Of a DNA stretch of 64,000 bases, positions 1 to 10,097 are shown piece after piece. The DNA lies in the NCBI GenBank assembly GCA_026770025.1, contig JAMXDE010000004.1, forward strand, positions 3,025,501 to 3,089,500, written 5' to 3'. This DNA comes from Craspedostauros australis (taxonomy: Eukaryota; Bacillariophyta; Bacillariophyceae; Mastogloiales; Achnanthaceae). The notes below the pieces were generated by a model, which saw only the letters and a list, made by a program, of their open reading frames with translations, made no database searches and had not been told where the DNA came from. Every line of letters begins with the position of its first letter. Positions within the stretch are counted from its first letter, which is position 1. Made by a program: the position numbers and the translations under genes.

Positions 1-1685
1 AGTGCCGCCGCTTCGCCCGCACGCCCACCATGTACCAGTACTGCGAGCCGGAGTCGCCGGAACTCATGCAGATCTGCCTCAAGCACGTCCCGGCGCTGTC
101 CAACGCCTCGAAGCACGGCCTGCACGTGGTGGACGCCATGTGGGTGTGGACGGAGCCTCACTCGCGCCGCCTCAAGATCCGCCTCACCATCCGCACGGAG
201 ATCGAGCGCGTGCGCGTGCAGCAGCGCGTCATGGTAGAGTTCAAGACGGACTGGAAGATGTGCTCGCAATGCAACCGGGAGTACACCAACCGCACATGGC
301 AGGCGTTGGTGCAGCTGCGGCAGCATCGCACCATCGGCTCGCCGCGCAAGGGATTGCTGGCCTTGGAGATGGCCATCGCCCGCAGTCCCGAGGTGCGTCG
401 GCACGTGCTGCGCATCAACTCCTGTCGCAACGGCCTGGACTTCTACTTCCTCACCCTGGCGCAGGCACAGGCATTCGCGCACTTCCTCGGCCGTCTGGCG
501 CCCATGAAGATCAAGACGAGCCAGAAGCTGGTGTCGACGGATTCCAAGAACAACACGGCCAACATCAAGCACACGATATCTTGCGACATGGTGCCCATCT
601 GCCGCGATGACCTCCTCGTGGTGCACAAGTCGGCGCGCAATTCAAAATTCGCCGGCCGGTTGTGTCTCACCAGCAAGGTCTCATCCTCCATCCACATGCT
701 CGACGCTTCGCCCATGAGGGACAGGGGCGTGGAACAGGTGGACATGGGCTCGGAGTCCTACTACAAGGGCGGTGGCGACAAGGCATACGCCATCCTCTTC
801 TCCGCGGAGCGGCTCGTTCGCTTCGTCGTATTGGATGTCGAGCTTTGCGACGACGGCGCTCACCAGCAAGGCGCCAAGGGAGACAACGACAAGGCCCAGC
901 AGTACAACGGTCCATCGTCAGGCGTGTCCAAGTACGCCTTGGCGGATGTCGAGGTCGCCCGCGAATCGGATTTCGGAATCAACGACGAGAGCTTTTCCTG
1001 CGTCAGTCACCTCGGCCATTTGCTGCAACCAGGCGACATCGTGCTTGGGTACGACCTCACATCCTGCGGCCAGATAGGAACGTCGTCCTCAGTCGGCGTC
1101 GTGGACGTCGAGGAGGTCGTAAACAACAGCTTCGTCATGCCGGACGTCGTCCTCGTCAAGAAGGTCAACGTCGGGAAGGACAAGGCTGGCGACGTTGTCG
1201 AGGAGGATCCTTCGAACGCGGACGTGAAGGACGAACCGCAGGAGGGCGACACGCGCATGACGGCTAACAAGAAGAAGCGCATGTCCAAGAAGAAGATACG
1301 CAGAGAGAAGAAGCAGGACCGCAAGCACAAGGAGCTGGAGGAGTCCGCCGCGAGGATGGGATTCATGGAGGACATGAACGATCTCGAAGATCCCGGCTTT
1401 GAGGACGGCGAAGAGCTGGCAGATGACGTCGACTTTTCGACGCAGCTGGAAAATGATCCAGAGCTGGCGGCGGAATTGGAGTCGGTGGAACGTCAGCTGG
1501 CCACCATGAAAGTGCAGGATATCGCGCCACCTGTTGCAGGAGATGGCGACGAGGACGACGCAAACGACGGCGGAGCTGCTGTCACAGTAAAAGCAACTGA
1601 CGCGCACGAGGAGCAGAAACAAACACCTGAGGGCGAAGCCGCACAAACTGACGCGCCAAAAGTTGAGAGCGCACAGGGACAATGA
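1..1685 (+). CDS. NMD3: 60S ribosomal export protein NMD3, 3' part (5' end outside window)
   Basis: NMD3 is the adaptor that carries pre-60S ribosomal subunits from nucleus to cytoplasm through CRM1. The reading frame is open from the left edge (codons start at base 3), so the ATG at 30 is internal: upstream residues CRRFARTPT continue the family's zinc-finger/'ERYLQPP' region, and the first N-terminal Cys pairs lie outside the window. Family blocks seen are the 'DAMWVWTEPHSRRLKIRLTI' stretch, 'VEFKTDWKMCSQCNREY', 'GLDFYFLTLAQA' and 'MVPICRDDLLVVHK'. The C-terminal third is acidic with a lysine-rich stretch (TANKKKRMSKKKIRREKK), where NMD3 carries its NLS and NES. The stop is TGA at 1683-1685. 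The 3' end faces the helicase-associated-domain gene. The family call is secure; only the 5' end is missing. Confidence 0.93.
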   Translation, partial: CRRFARTPTMYQYCEPESPELMQICLKHVPALSNASKHGLHVVDAMWVWTEPHSRRLKIRLTIRTEIERVRVQQRVMVEFKTDWKMCSQCNREYTNRTWQALVQLRQHRTIGSPRKGLLALEMAIARSPEVRRHVLRINSCRNGLDFYFLTLAQAQAFAHFLGRLAPMKIKTSQKLVSTDSKNNTANIKHTISCDMVPICRDDLLVVHKSARNSKFAGRLCLTSKVSSSIHMLDASPMRDRGVEQVDMGSESYYKGGGDKAYAILFSAERLVRFVVLDVELCDDGAHQQGAKGDNDKAQQYNGPSSGVSKYALADVEVARESDFGINDESFSCVSHLGHLLQPGDIVLGYDLTSCGQIGTSSSVGVVDVEEVVNNSFVMPDVVLVKKVNVGKDKAGDVVEEDPSNADVKDEPQEGDTRMTANKKKRMSKKKIRREKKQDRKHKELEESAARMGFMEDMNDLEDPGFEDGEELADDVDFSTQLENDPELAAELESVERQLATMKVQDIAPPVAGDGDEDDANDGGAAVTVKATDAHEEQKQTPEGEAAQTDAPKVESAQGQ

Positions 1686-2006
1686 AGACGACAGTGGAGA
1701 AGCTTGAAAGTGCAGGAAGGCTACCCCTCGGTTACCAACCATCCGAAAGTGAGTGCCCACACGGGTAGCTAACTCGAGATAGACCAAATCACGTAATTTT
1801 CAATTAGTCGCTCTATCATTGTCTCCGTCCGACAACATCGTGATGCGTTTCCATCTTCCGACACTGCTATCGCATAGCACAGTGTCTTGGTCGAGCGAAC
1901 ATGATGCAACCGATAAGGACGTACCGCTGTATTTGTGCCATGCGTTCGTCTCTTAGTCGCCATCAGCGAACATGACGGCTTTGTTATCGTCTCTTGCGTC
2001 ATCTGG
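1686..2006. other. Convergent intergenic spacer
   Basis: Lies between the converging 3' ends of NMD3 (+) and the helicase-associated-domain gene (-). It should hold both 3' UTRs. No gene or clear repeat is visible. Confidence 0.6.
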
Positions 2007-4622
2007 TTAAGCACTGTCAACTTCTGCATTCGGTTGCTCGTTTGCTGGCTCTGCTGCATCTGGCTGAGCGATTTGATCCTCTTCTGTTTCCGAAATTGAT
2101 TCGGCTTTCTTCGCTTTCGATGTTGATTTGCGAGGGGAGCCAGCAGGCGAGCCTTTCTTCGCAAACGAGGCCGCAACGTTTCCAGATACTTTACGTTTGG
2201 CGACGGTCTGCGATTCCGCCTTCGTATTGGTCGCTTTCTCTGCACTCGTATTGCTTGGAGTCTCACCATCACTGCTATTGTCTGATGAATCATCAGCAGA
2301 GGGCCCATCGGCATTTGCGCCGGGAACAGCATCAGTGGCATCGGCACTACCAATCGTGTCACTACTGCCACCACCACTGACGTCTGCCTTTTGCTCGTCG
2401 ATGTCTTCATCCACTTTGGCCACGCTCTCTTTGGTCTTGGCTGCGGACTTCTTCCCCCCTCTCTTCTTTTTGGGGGTCTTTTTTGCTGTCTTGCTCTTGC
2501 TCTTGCCCTTGTCGTTGTCCTTGCTGTTGCTCTTGCCCTTGTCGTTGTCCTTGTCTTCGTCCGTGTCGTTGTCTTTGTCGCCGTTGTCCTCGTCGCTTTC
2601 ATCACACGCGCCGGTTTCTGTCGGATACTTAAAATCAAAGTTGAGTTGCTTCAACCGCGCCATGCGATCCTTCGTCAGGCAATGAATGTGCGCCATCCAA
2701 CCTTTCTGCACGAGCCTCCAGTTGCGCCGCTGTTCCCGAATCCAACGTCCCAAGGATGGCGATGTTTGTTCGGCTTTGTTTGGATCGTCGATGAAGTCCA
2801 TGTATCCTTGGTATCCGTCTTCCCATTCCTTGGCGGCCTTGTTCTCGATGTACTTGAACGTGAAATTGATGGTGTTGAGGAGATCCAAACGTTCCGGATA
2901 CGTGATGAATTGGTTGGGTATCCGGCCTTCCTTGAACAATTTGTACTGGTACCGCTGCTGCCGTGCCCATCGCGACAGCAGGTGGTCCTTCTCGTACCTG
3001 GGCGGCACGTCGGTGTGACCGTGGATCTCGGAGAATTCCTTGAGGAGCTCAAACTTCTTGCTCCATGCCGGGGCGATCTTCTTGTTCTTGTTGGGCGTGG
3101 TATCGGGATCCTCTGGGGGCTTGCGGATCGACGTCGGGTTCGTGTTGCCAATCGCTTCTTCGCGCGACATGACTGCGTCCTTGAGGTTGAGCAGCTCCTC
3201 TGGCTGAAGCTTGGCCATCGGTCTCTTCTTCTTGTAGACCATTGGCTTTTTAGTGGAGGGCGGCGCTGGTCCAAGGATGATAGGGTTGGGCGGGTTGAAG
3301 GTGGGTCTGTAGGGCTTCGATGTCTTGGCTTTGGGGCTACGCTTAGCTTTGGGCACAGGCTTGGCCTTTGGTTTCGCTTTGTGCTTGGCGGCTTGTCCTG
3401 CAATAACCAAGGCTTGTTGGAAGGCGTTAGCATCCGACGGTACCAACGACCCGTAAAATTGAATAATGCGATTACGCTGCAACTGACTCATCTCGGGGTT
3501 GGTGTCGCCGAGTAGCCTCAGCACACCGGGATGCGCTGGGCTCTGTCGTACCATTGCTAAATGCTCCTCTCGTCGTTCATGCATTTCTCTATGAAGCTGT
3601 TGCTGTTGCGTCATGTTCGATATATGCGACTCCTTGACGGACGGGTTGATTTGATCGACAAGCGAGAGCGTCGGATCGTCCTCGTCATCATCAAACTGAC
3701 CCGGAACCAAGGGAGCCTGCGCTGCGTCATCCTCTGGAGGTGAGGTATCGCTTCCACCCACGCTTGCACTTGCAGCCTCAGTTGCACTTGCGCTTGCACT
3801 TGAAGCAACAGTTGCACTTGCAGCTGCAGCCCCGATCGCAGGTTGAACCGACTGCATCCCGACATTGGTCCGCATGGTGCGCAGGAACGCCTCCTTCTGC
3901 GCCAATTGTTGCTGATGCAGAAGGTGGGCCTTCTCCTGGGCCGTCGCTGGCACGGCCGCTTGCACGTTCGATCTCGCGAGCAACGACGCCGTCGCAGCTG
4001 CAACGACGTCCGCCATATTCGTCTGCGGTGCCTCATCATCTGGCGCGACATCGTCCGGCGGCCTGGCTTCCTCCAACCGAGCCGATTGCTCCAGGAAACG
4101 CCGTGCGAGGTGCTCGTCGGCCTTGGCAGCCCATTCCTTGCGTCGTTCGAGGTAGGCCTGCTGCTTCTGCAGCTCGATCATGGTCTGATGGCGGTCGAAT
4201 GCCAACCTTGCCTCGCGTGCGACCTGCGGCGGCACGTACTTGCGCTTGCGTTTGTTGACGCGGATGGGTACGTAGAGCTGATCGAACACCGACTTGCTCC
4301 AGAGGTACGGCATGTTGTCCACCAAATCGTCCGTTCTGTTCATGTCCTCGTTGTTGTGCTCATACGAGCGCGAATGGTGTCCACTGCGCAACGCAGCCGT
4401 CGACGCACCGCCAATCGAACCATGATCTGCGATCGTCCCTCCATCCGCATCCACAAGCTCGGCCACAACTGGCAGCCTTCCCAGCCGCCTCTCGGTCTCG
4501 GAACCACCATGCTCATCTCCACGATCGCCCTCGTCGCTCTCGCTGCCGTGCGCGCAATCCATGGCATCCTCATGATCGCTCAGGATCGGTGGCAGGTACC
4601 ACGAGCACGGGGCGTCGTTCAT
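2007..4622 (-). CDS. Helicase-associated (HA) domain protein without a helicase core
   Basis: A protein of about 871 aa. I start it at the ATG at 4622-4620 (context CTACCATGA); the open frame upstream contains only a GTG. Residues ~1-510 are low-complexity and acidic to Ala/Gln/Ser-rich, with one Lys/Pro-rich stretch (KHKAKPKAKPVPKAK). Residues ~520-590 match the helicase-associated domain: W-x-FELLKEF-x-HGHTDVPP, then LLSRWARQQR and FTFKY. A second, more divergent copy follows at ~600-660 (LGRWIREQRRNW ... LNFDFKY). The C-terminus is a Ser/Lys/Asp-rich tail with KKTPKKKRGGKK, a likely nuclear localisation signal. No DEAD/DEAH helicase motif is present. Stand-alone HA proteins are common in diatoms and other algae and are thought to bind nucleic acid; the actual role here is unknown. 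Confidence 0.8.
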   Translation of the reverse strand: MNDAPCSWYLPPILSDHEDAMDCAHGSESDEGDRGDEHGGSETERRLGRLPVVAELVDADGGTIADHGSIGGASTAALRSGHHSRSYEHNNEDMNRTDDLVDNMPYLWSKSVFDQLYVPIRVNKRKRKYVPPQVAREARLAFDRHQTMIELQKQQAYLERRKEWAAKADEHLARRFLEQSARLEEARPPDDVAPDDEAPQTNMADVVAAATASLLARSNVQAAVPATAQEKAHLLHQQQLAQKEAFLRTMRTNVGMQSVQPAIGAAAASATVASSASASATEAASASVGGSDTSPPEDDAAQAPLVPGQFDDDEDDPTLSLVDQINPSVKESHISNMTQQQQLHREMHERREEHLAMVRQSPAHPGVLRLLGDTNPEMSQLQRNRIIQFYGSLVPSDANAFQQALVIAGQAAKHKAKPKAKPVPKAKRSPKAKTSKPYRPTFNPPNPIILGPAPPSTKKPMVYKKKRPMAKLQPEELLNLKDAVMSREEAIGNTNPTSIRKPPEDPDTTPNKNKKIAPAWSKKFELLKEFSEIHGHTDVPPRYEKDHLLSRWARQQRYQYKLFKEGRIPNQFITYPERLDLLNTINFTFKYIENKAAKEWEDGYQGYMDFIDDPNKAEQTSPSLGRWIREQRRNWRLVQKGWMAHIHCLTKDRMARLKQLNFDFKYPTETGACDESDEDNGDKDNDTDEDKDNDKGKSNSKDNDKGKSKSKTAKKTPKKKRGGKKSAAKTKESVAKVDEDIDEQKADVSGGGSSDTIGSADATDAVPGANADGPSADDSSDNSSDGETPSNTSAEKATNTKAESQTVAKRKVSGNVAASFAKKGSPAGSPRKSTSKAKKAESISETEEDQIAQPDAAEPANEQPNAEVDSA

Positions 4623-5628
4623 GGTAGCAGCGCTTGCTCTCTTCTCTCTGTCTGTCTCGGGCGCTTGCTTGCTTCCTTTGATCTCTTCATCAATCGATGG
4701 TATGCCTGGTGTGCGAAGGATGATGCCCGCTCGCACTCGTATTCACACAATGAGCACAACGATCTCGCCACCACACATTCCATCGCATATCGCCTCTTGT
4801 GCACAACTTGTGGGTGGGAACCTTTCGCCTCGGAGTTTGGGTCCGCACGACCAGATTTGGTGCCAGGGATCGGAATCGTGTCCTTTTGATTGCTCTTCGG
4901 TGGATCGTGTATTGTCGTGAATGAAGCAACATGTGGCTGTTTGGTGTGGCACTTCCCACGACTGGAGATGTCTGTCTGTTTGTTGGTCGGGACAACTTTT
5001 GTTCAACATCCAGCTCTCGCCATCAGCAAGAGACTTCGGTGGGAGACAGCACATGGCAGTACTCTGTGTGATACAAGTGGCGCAATACTCGTCGAGTATG
5101 CTACTCTGCTCTACCCTACCCTATGTATGCCGTGTATTGGACAGGGATGCCATTTAATATCATGTGCTATCGCGATCATGGCATGTCTCTTTGAATTGGA
5201 AACAGGAGGTGGTTGTCGTCCTCTCCTCGTACTCGTAGTAGTAGTTCATACCATCATAGTCTATGAGTATCCCACGACCAAATCGAACACAACTGCTGAG
5301 AATCATCGTTCGTGCTGAACGCTCCTCCACAACTTCATGAACGATGACAGCTGCACTCGATGTACGAAAGCTTGACGAAGAAGCTCATTATGAGACCGAA
5401 GCCAAACACGAAGTGCATGGAGTGCTACGTGAAACAATCGAGACAGTGCTCGGACGGTGCAAACCAGAGGAATGCAATAATCCTCCAATGTTCTTCTCCC
5501 CGAACTGGTTTCCGACAAGCAGATGTTTGGAGTCCTGTCAGTTTGTGTTGCCGCATGTTGAGTGTGAATGATCTTCTCCTCTCTGCCAATCTGCTTCTGC
5601 CTGGAGTACATACAGTGCTCTGTTCCAC
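4623..5628. other. Intergenic region, 5' flank of the HA-domain gene
   Basis: About 1 kb without a supportable gene. It should contain the promoter and 5' UTR of the HA-domain gene (-) and the 3' UTR of the gamma-glutamyl hydrolase gene (-). Two stretches with the recurrent ACTCGT/ACGAGTA word lie near 5094-5104 and 5226-5240. The small open frames here have no family features. Confidence 0.5.
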
Positions 5629-7050
5629 TTATGAAAAGCGAACATTCACAAGGAGCAGAGCATTCACGAACCGATGAACAGCACCCATGATGATTTCCAA
5701 GCACCACGAGCCTGTGGTTTCATTCGCAATCGCTGCATTTTCAGCAGCGGTGTTGCCGTCGTTGCCCGTTGCTGCTTTCTGGTTGAGCTCGTTTGCCAGT
5801 GGCACGATGTAGAGTTGCTCACAGTATTTGATAGATTCAGTTGGATACAAGTACACCGGACGGAACAACCATGGAGACGTCTGCTGTAGACGATCGATCT
5901 TGTCCAACGTTTCTTGCGATCGTTTCTGACGGCGTTGGTGCTTGTGCGCGCGCACGATCCCAGTGAAGTACAGCACCTGTTCCATCGTCACCGCAGCCAG
6001 ACCACGTGCCGAATGATCGATGGCTTGGTAGGGAAAGTTGGGATCCGCCTGACTTCTTCCGTTTTCGAAGGCGTTCTTTTCCGGATGGAATTGAACGCCA
6101 TAGACCGGGAATCTAAGAGGATCGTTGGGTTCGATGGTGGAGACGAATTCGCGTCCCTGCCGGTCCTTGTTGGTGGATGTGATCATCCAGTACTTGGTGA
6201 GATCCGGAGTGTCCAAAAAACGCTTCGGTGAGATACCTTCATGGTGATTATTCATCGTGACGTTATATCTGGTGACGATGCTGTACGTGATGGCATTGCG
6301 GTACAGCAGCTGCTTCTTGACATTCTCCAGTGGCAGGCTAATGTTGTAAGAATCGAAGCCAGATTCGAGGATATCAACGAAGTTGTTGGTTGCCAATTGC
6401 AGGAGGTATTCGAATCCCAGGCACGTCCCCCACACAGGCAGCGACGCATGAGGGGACATGGTTGATGCTTCTGTGTCGACGGACGACCCGTACGATGATG
6501 ATGATACTGCATCCGTGCCTCGCAGGTGCTCGCTGGGCGATGCTGAACTTCCATGGGCAACGCCGTTGCCGTCATTGGCATCAGACACGATCATCTTCCA
6601 CAAGATCTTCGCGGATTCCGGCACCGCGCTGGCACCACCAGGAAAGAGGACGCCGTCCACAATGTCGTAAAGATCCGCAATCATCTCGGGTGTCGCGTCG
6701 TAGGGAATGGCGATGCTGCGCGCACCACCCATCTCCAACCATTTGGGATACGAAGAAGCGATCTGTGTCACATTCCGACCGATGTACGGCTGCGTGAGAA
6801 TGCCGATGATGGGTGTGTCCAATGGCGAGTTCATCTGCAGCATGCCATCGCCTGCTTCCAGATCTGACCAGTGCGCAGGCAATGCAGACAGCACCACCTC
6901 CTCTTGCTTTGCATGATGTGTTGCCTGGCCGAGTGCTGGTCCCCACAAGGATGCCATCAACAGCAGGGAGGCTGCAGCTGTGGCTGTCGCGGGCAACGAG
7001 CATCGGCTCTTCATCATCATGCTGTTGCTGCTGGTCGTCGTCGTCGTCAT
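5629..7050 (-). CDS. GGH: Gamma-glutamyl hydrolase (folate hydrolase, peptidase C26)
   Basis: A 473-aa protein that should trim the polyglutamate tails of folates in vacuole/lysosome or outside the cell. The N-terminus has a hydrophobic signal-peptide-like stretch (about residues 18-42, ending GPALGQA). The class-I glutamine-amidotransferase-like fold is marked by 'IIGILTQPYIG', 'SIAIPYDA', 'VDGVLFPGG', the nucleophile Cys in 'VWGTCLGFEYLL' and the catalytic His in 'VYGVQFHPEKNAFE', all in family order. Several N-x-S/T sites fit a secreted or vacuolar glycoprotein. A Ser/Asp-rich insertion (about residues 155-205) separates the PGG block from the nucleophile loop. The ATG at 7050-7048 begins the run MTTTTTSSNSMMMKSR, so a later Met could be the true start. 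Stop is TAA at 5629. Confidence 0.92.
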   Translation of the reverse strand: MTTTTTSSNSMMMKSRCSLPATATAAASLLLMASLWGPALGQATHHAKQEEVVLSALPAHWSDLEAGDGMLQMNSPLDTPIIGILTQPYIGRNVTQIASSYPKWLEMGGARSIAIPYDATPEMIADLYDIVDGVLFPGGASAVPESAKILWKMIVSDANDGNGVAHGSSASPSEHLRGTDAVSSSSYGSSVDTEASTMSPHASLPVWGTCLGFEYLLQLATNNFVDILESGFDSYNISLPLENVKKQLLYRNAITYSIVTRYNVTMNNHHEGISPKRFLDTPDLTKYWMITSTNKDRQGREFVSTIEPNDPLRFPVYGVQFHPEKNAFENGRSQADPNFPYQAIDHSARGLAAVTMEQVLYFTGIVRAHKHQRRQKRSQETLDKIDRLQQTSPWLFRPVYLYPTESIKYCEQLYIVPLANELNQKAATGNDGNTAAENAAIANETTGSWCLEIIMGAVHRFVNALLLVNVRFS

Positions 7051-7758
7051 CGTCTTGGAGTTCTGTTCATGTCTCTTGTGTTTGACCTTGACGGTTGCTG
7101 ATTATGACAGAGTCATTCATCCAACAGTGCATCAGGATCCTTGCTGCTGTTGTTGCCGCGACTGCCGCTCGAAGTCCATGATGGTTCGTCGCCGCTTCAT
7201 CGATGTCAAAGAAGACGGGAAGAGGGAACAACAACAGAACGCTCCAGAACAAAAGAACGAAGTTTGTTGTCCTCCTTTGTTCGGTCGGAGGCAGTCGGCA
7301 ACCACCAGTCCGATGAGTCGATTTCCGTCATCATTCATGACTCGAAGGCATGAATGGATCATGTCTGACACGGCTGTTACGGACATCCTGATCTTTGCGA
7401 TGATGTGTGACAAGATACCTTTTCGTCTCTCCAACCTCTTCGTGCGAACAAGAGAGAAGGGAGGAACACAGGTGCGCAAGAGAGGACAGCATGTACGGGT
7501 CACATGCCCAGCAACCACAGAGACAGAGAAAGCAAGAGCAAAGACAACATCGGCACCACTCGATTGTAGTGACAGCATTCAACGTCGACGACCATCTCGT
7601 GGAACGAATACGACTAGGAAAAGCGGCATCGCAAGGGGAGAGCTGAAGCTTCAACAGTATTCGGCAGAGGGGAGGGAAGGCGCACGACAAGACCAACACA
7701 GAAGCGCGGTCTGAGCAGAGCAAGCCACTCCAGGAACTAACACAAGGAAACAACCATC
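7051..7758. other. Intergenic 5' flanks (divergent)
   Basis: Lies between GGH (-) and the small putative gene at 7759 (+). A 244-codon open frame on the + strand (from 6980) overlaps GGH antisense and has no family features, so I treat it as chance. Nothing else is supportable. Confidence 0.5.
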
Positions 7759-7944
7759 ATGCCAAGCAACGAGGACGTTGAGAATATTGGCGAAGAGCAG
7801 CCAAGGGAGCAGCGCGAGGGGCAGCTATCGGGACGGGAATTGCGACAGCGACGTGAGAAACGGAATCTGTGCCTTGGAGTCGTCGCGATGGTCGTGGTTG
7901 GGATAGTTGCCGGGACGTTGCTGTACTACTTCCTGGTGGAGTAA
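7759..7944 (+). CDS. Putative small tail-anchored membrane protein
   Basis: A 61-aa frame beginning with an ATG in the context CAACCATCATG, similar to the starts of other genes in this window. Residues 1-36 are strongly charged (RELRQRREKR). Residues ~37-58 are hydrophobic (GVVAMVVVGIVAGTLLYYF) and only two residues follow, the layout of a tail-anchored protein inserted after translation. I recognise no family. The clear charge/hydrophobic partition argues for a real gene, but an ORF this short can occur by chance; transcript evidence would decide. Confidence 0.4.
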   Translation: MPSNEDVENIGEEQPREQREGQLSGRELRQRREKRNLCLGVVAMVVVGIVAGTLLYYFLVE

Positions 7945-8861
7945 TGCGATGCCATGCGATGCTATGTTCTGCCCAACGGTCATCTGCATCGGATACTGGG
8001 CCAAGCAAGTTCACAATCGAGTGGACCCGATCGCCACATTCCTTTGGGGATGGCGTGGTTTGCAGACCACAGGACGGCACAGCACAGCACGACACGACAC
8101 GGCATATCATAGCAGTGCATGAATCAGTTGACGCCGCGCCAATGATGTTCGCAGGAAAGCAACAGTTGAAACTGAGGAGCCAAACAACAATGTCATCGCG
8201 TTCCCATGGATTGGGTTGAAATGCTCTGGGAAAGCGTCCGTTGGTGACCATGCGAAGGAATGACAGCATTGAATTGGTTATCAGCAGACTAGATCGCTTT
8301 GAGCAGTACAACAGGGACCCACCAGGTCTGATTTGCTTTTTTGTTGTCCGATGGGCAAGGCACCAAAAGGGTGATAGAAACGAAACCATCGGGGATGCAA
8401 CGCACATTCCTGCGGTGATGCAAGTGCATGCGGCGAGCAACACACACTGGCATATGACACAAGCAGCCGATGGACTTGGTGGCGATTCAGTTTGGGTCGG
8501 TCTATGTACAAGTGTTCTCAAATCCAAGACTGTCTTGGTCATCACAGTCCCCCTTCTCGTCCATTGCAGCGATGTGACGTAGGAATTCTATGTACACGCC
8601 CATGTTTGCAGAGGAGCCCATCTGACACATACAACGCCGTGTCATGATGCAAATGCTATACGGGAATATTGCCGTCGCATTCGAGTACCATTCTCTCCAG
8701 AGAGTAGATCATTACTACAAATTCTAGTACTCACGTGATTTTATATATATATCGACAGAGGACCATTCTACGCACGAGAAGTCACATCTCTCAGGCTCTT
8801 ATTGCAGATGTGGTGATCATGTTCACATCCGTTCAGGTTCATCAGTCTTGTCCATCCTATT
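7945..8861. other. Convergent intergenic spacer
   Basis: Lies between the small + strand gene and the 3' end of the Cys-repeat gene (-). Contains short ATGCGATGCCATGCG-type words (~7946-7964) and an AT-rich TTTTATATATATATCG stretch (~8738-8753). Antisense open frames here show no family signature. Confidence 0.5.
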
Positions 8862-10097
8862 TCAAGGACAGCAAGATGTACCGAGCTCCTCATTGCACAT
8901 TCCATCCGGAATGAATTCAGCATCTGCCATGGTGAATCCATCACACGTGCACGCCTTTTCGCCAACGCAAGCTTCTGCTCCGACAACTGCGCTGACGCCC
9001 TTGCATGCGAGATCACCGATACAGGAATTGCCGGTAACTATGGAACCGATCGAGTCGCATGCTTCTGCCCCAATGCAGGAGTTTTCTCCGACAAAGACAA
9101 TTTCGCCATCTTTCGCCGGAGATGCGTTGGCGCATGCTCGCGCACCGATGCACGCGGATTCACCTGTGAAGGTGAACTTGGAATCGATGCAGCTTTGGTA
9201 TCCGAGGCACGATGCTTGTCCGATGGTGGAGAGGCTCAACGATGAGCAGGCATCCTCGCCGAAGCAGGAAGATTCGCTGACGGTGGCATTCTCCGACAAG
9301 CCCAGGCATGCACGTTTGCCATGGCATGCGAATTCAGCGACGATGACTCCGGGACCATTGAGGGATTGGCAGGATTGCTCACCGTGGCAAGAGTTGATGC
9401 TCACGAAGACATCGTTGCTTCCTGCACATGCTTGTGTGCCGAAGCAAGAGTGATTCAAGACCAAGGCTTCAGAGACCCCGGAGCAGGATTGATCGCCTGT
9501 GCAGGCATCGTTGAGGATGAAAGATCCCGTCTGCAGGTCGCTGCAGGCTCCTGTTCCCGTGCAGCTGAAGTTGCCGATGAAAGAATCGGACACGCTGAGG
9601 CAGGATTGGGTGTCGGAACAGCTGCCATTGACCACAGTCATGAACATGGATGTCATGCATGCCTGTGTGCCTTGGCAACTCTCCTCACCGACGGAGGACT
9701 GCACCATGTCTTGACAGGCTTGGACGCCGTTGCATCCAGAGCGGGCGGCGGCGCTGCCCTGCACGTTCTGGCATGCTGCAGCCCCGGTGCAGCTCAAGTC
9801 TTCGAAGCTCGCGGAGACGACATCGCTGCATGCGCCTTGTCCGCGGCAGGTGCGGTTGCCGATGGCGACCAATGTGGCATCGTCGCAGGATTGCGGGCCG
9901 ATACATGAACCGTCACCCACAAAGGCTTCGATGCGGTTGCAGCCGGCGTCAATGCAGGAGTTGGATCCGATGATCCCACGCGCATCTTTGCAAGCGCCGC
10001 CGGAAGACCCAGGCCCAGAGATGCAGGACAGTGGCCCAATGAGCGTTTGGTTGATGCCGATACAAGCGTCTGGCCCATTGCAGGATCCAGGACTCAC
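8862..10097 (-). CDS. Secreted-type protein of about 20 Cys repeats (SCxGxxAC), 5' end unresolved
   Basis: The open frame ends with TGA at 8862-8864 and stays open up to 10193 without an ATG; the boundary given is the first codon of the repeat region. The visible ~411 aa are almost wholly tandem units of about 17-23 residues with the core [S/A/T]-C-x-G-x-x-[A/S]-C, for example SCQGTQAC, SCFGTQAC, ACHGKRAC, SCIGDLAC, joined by 'xVxxxxIGxx' linkers. I count about 20 units, so about 40 regularly spaced cysteines, plus Asn glycosylation sites (NCS/NGS type). This predicts a disulfide-stapled extracellular or cell-wall solenoid. It resembles uncharacterised Cys-repeat proteins I associate with diatoms (a DUF7640-like pattern, from memory). 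A separate exon with ATG and signal peptide is expected upstream; see 10246-10317. Confidence 0.72.
   Translation of the reverse strand: MSPGSCNGPDACIGINQTLIGPLSCISGPGSSGGACKDARGIIGSNSCIDAGCNRIEAFVGDGSCIGPQSCDDATLVAIGNRTCRGQGACSDVVSASFEDLSCTGAAACQNVQGSAAARSGCNGVQACQDMVQSSVGEESCQGTQACMTSMFMTVVNGSCSDTQSCLSVSDSFIGNFSCTGTGACSDLQTGSFILNDACTGDQSCSGVSEALVLNHSCFGTQACAGSNDVFVSINSCHGEQSCQSLNGPGVIVAEFACHGKRACLGLSENATVSESSCFGEDACSSLSLSTIGQASCLGYQSCIDSKFTFTGESACIGARACANASPAKDGEIVFVGENSCIGAEACDSIGSIVTGNSCIGDLACKGVSAVVGAEACVGEKACTCDGFTMADAEFIPDGMCNEELGTSCCP

Noticed and set aside
30-1685. ATG at 30 as the start of NMD3
   Set aside because: The frame is open and NMD3-like upstream of it, so this Met is internal.
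4623-4736. N-terminal extension of the HA-domain protein from GTG at 4736
   Set aside because: No ATG in the extension; the ATG at 4622 has a good context and nothing is conserved upstream.
6980-7714. 244-codon + strand frame overlapping GGH
   Set aside because: Antisense to a well-supported gene over part of its length, low-complexity and without family features.
7757-8545. 262-codon minus-strand frame
   Set aside because: No domain features and covers the small + strand gene; likely chance.
10091-10097. GTGAGT at 10097 (minus strand) as a splice donor
   Set aside because: The cysteine-repeat frame reads straight through it and the first repeat begins two codons later.
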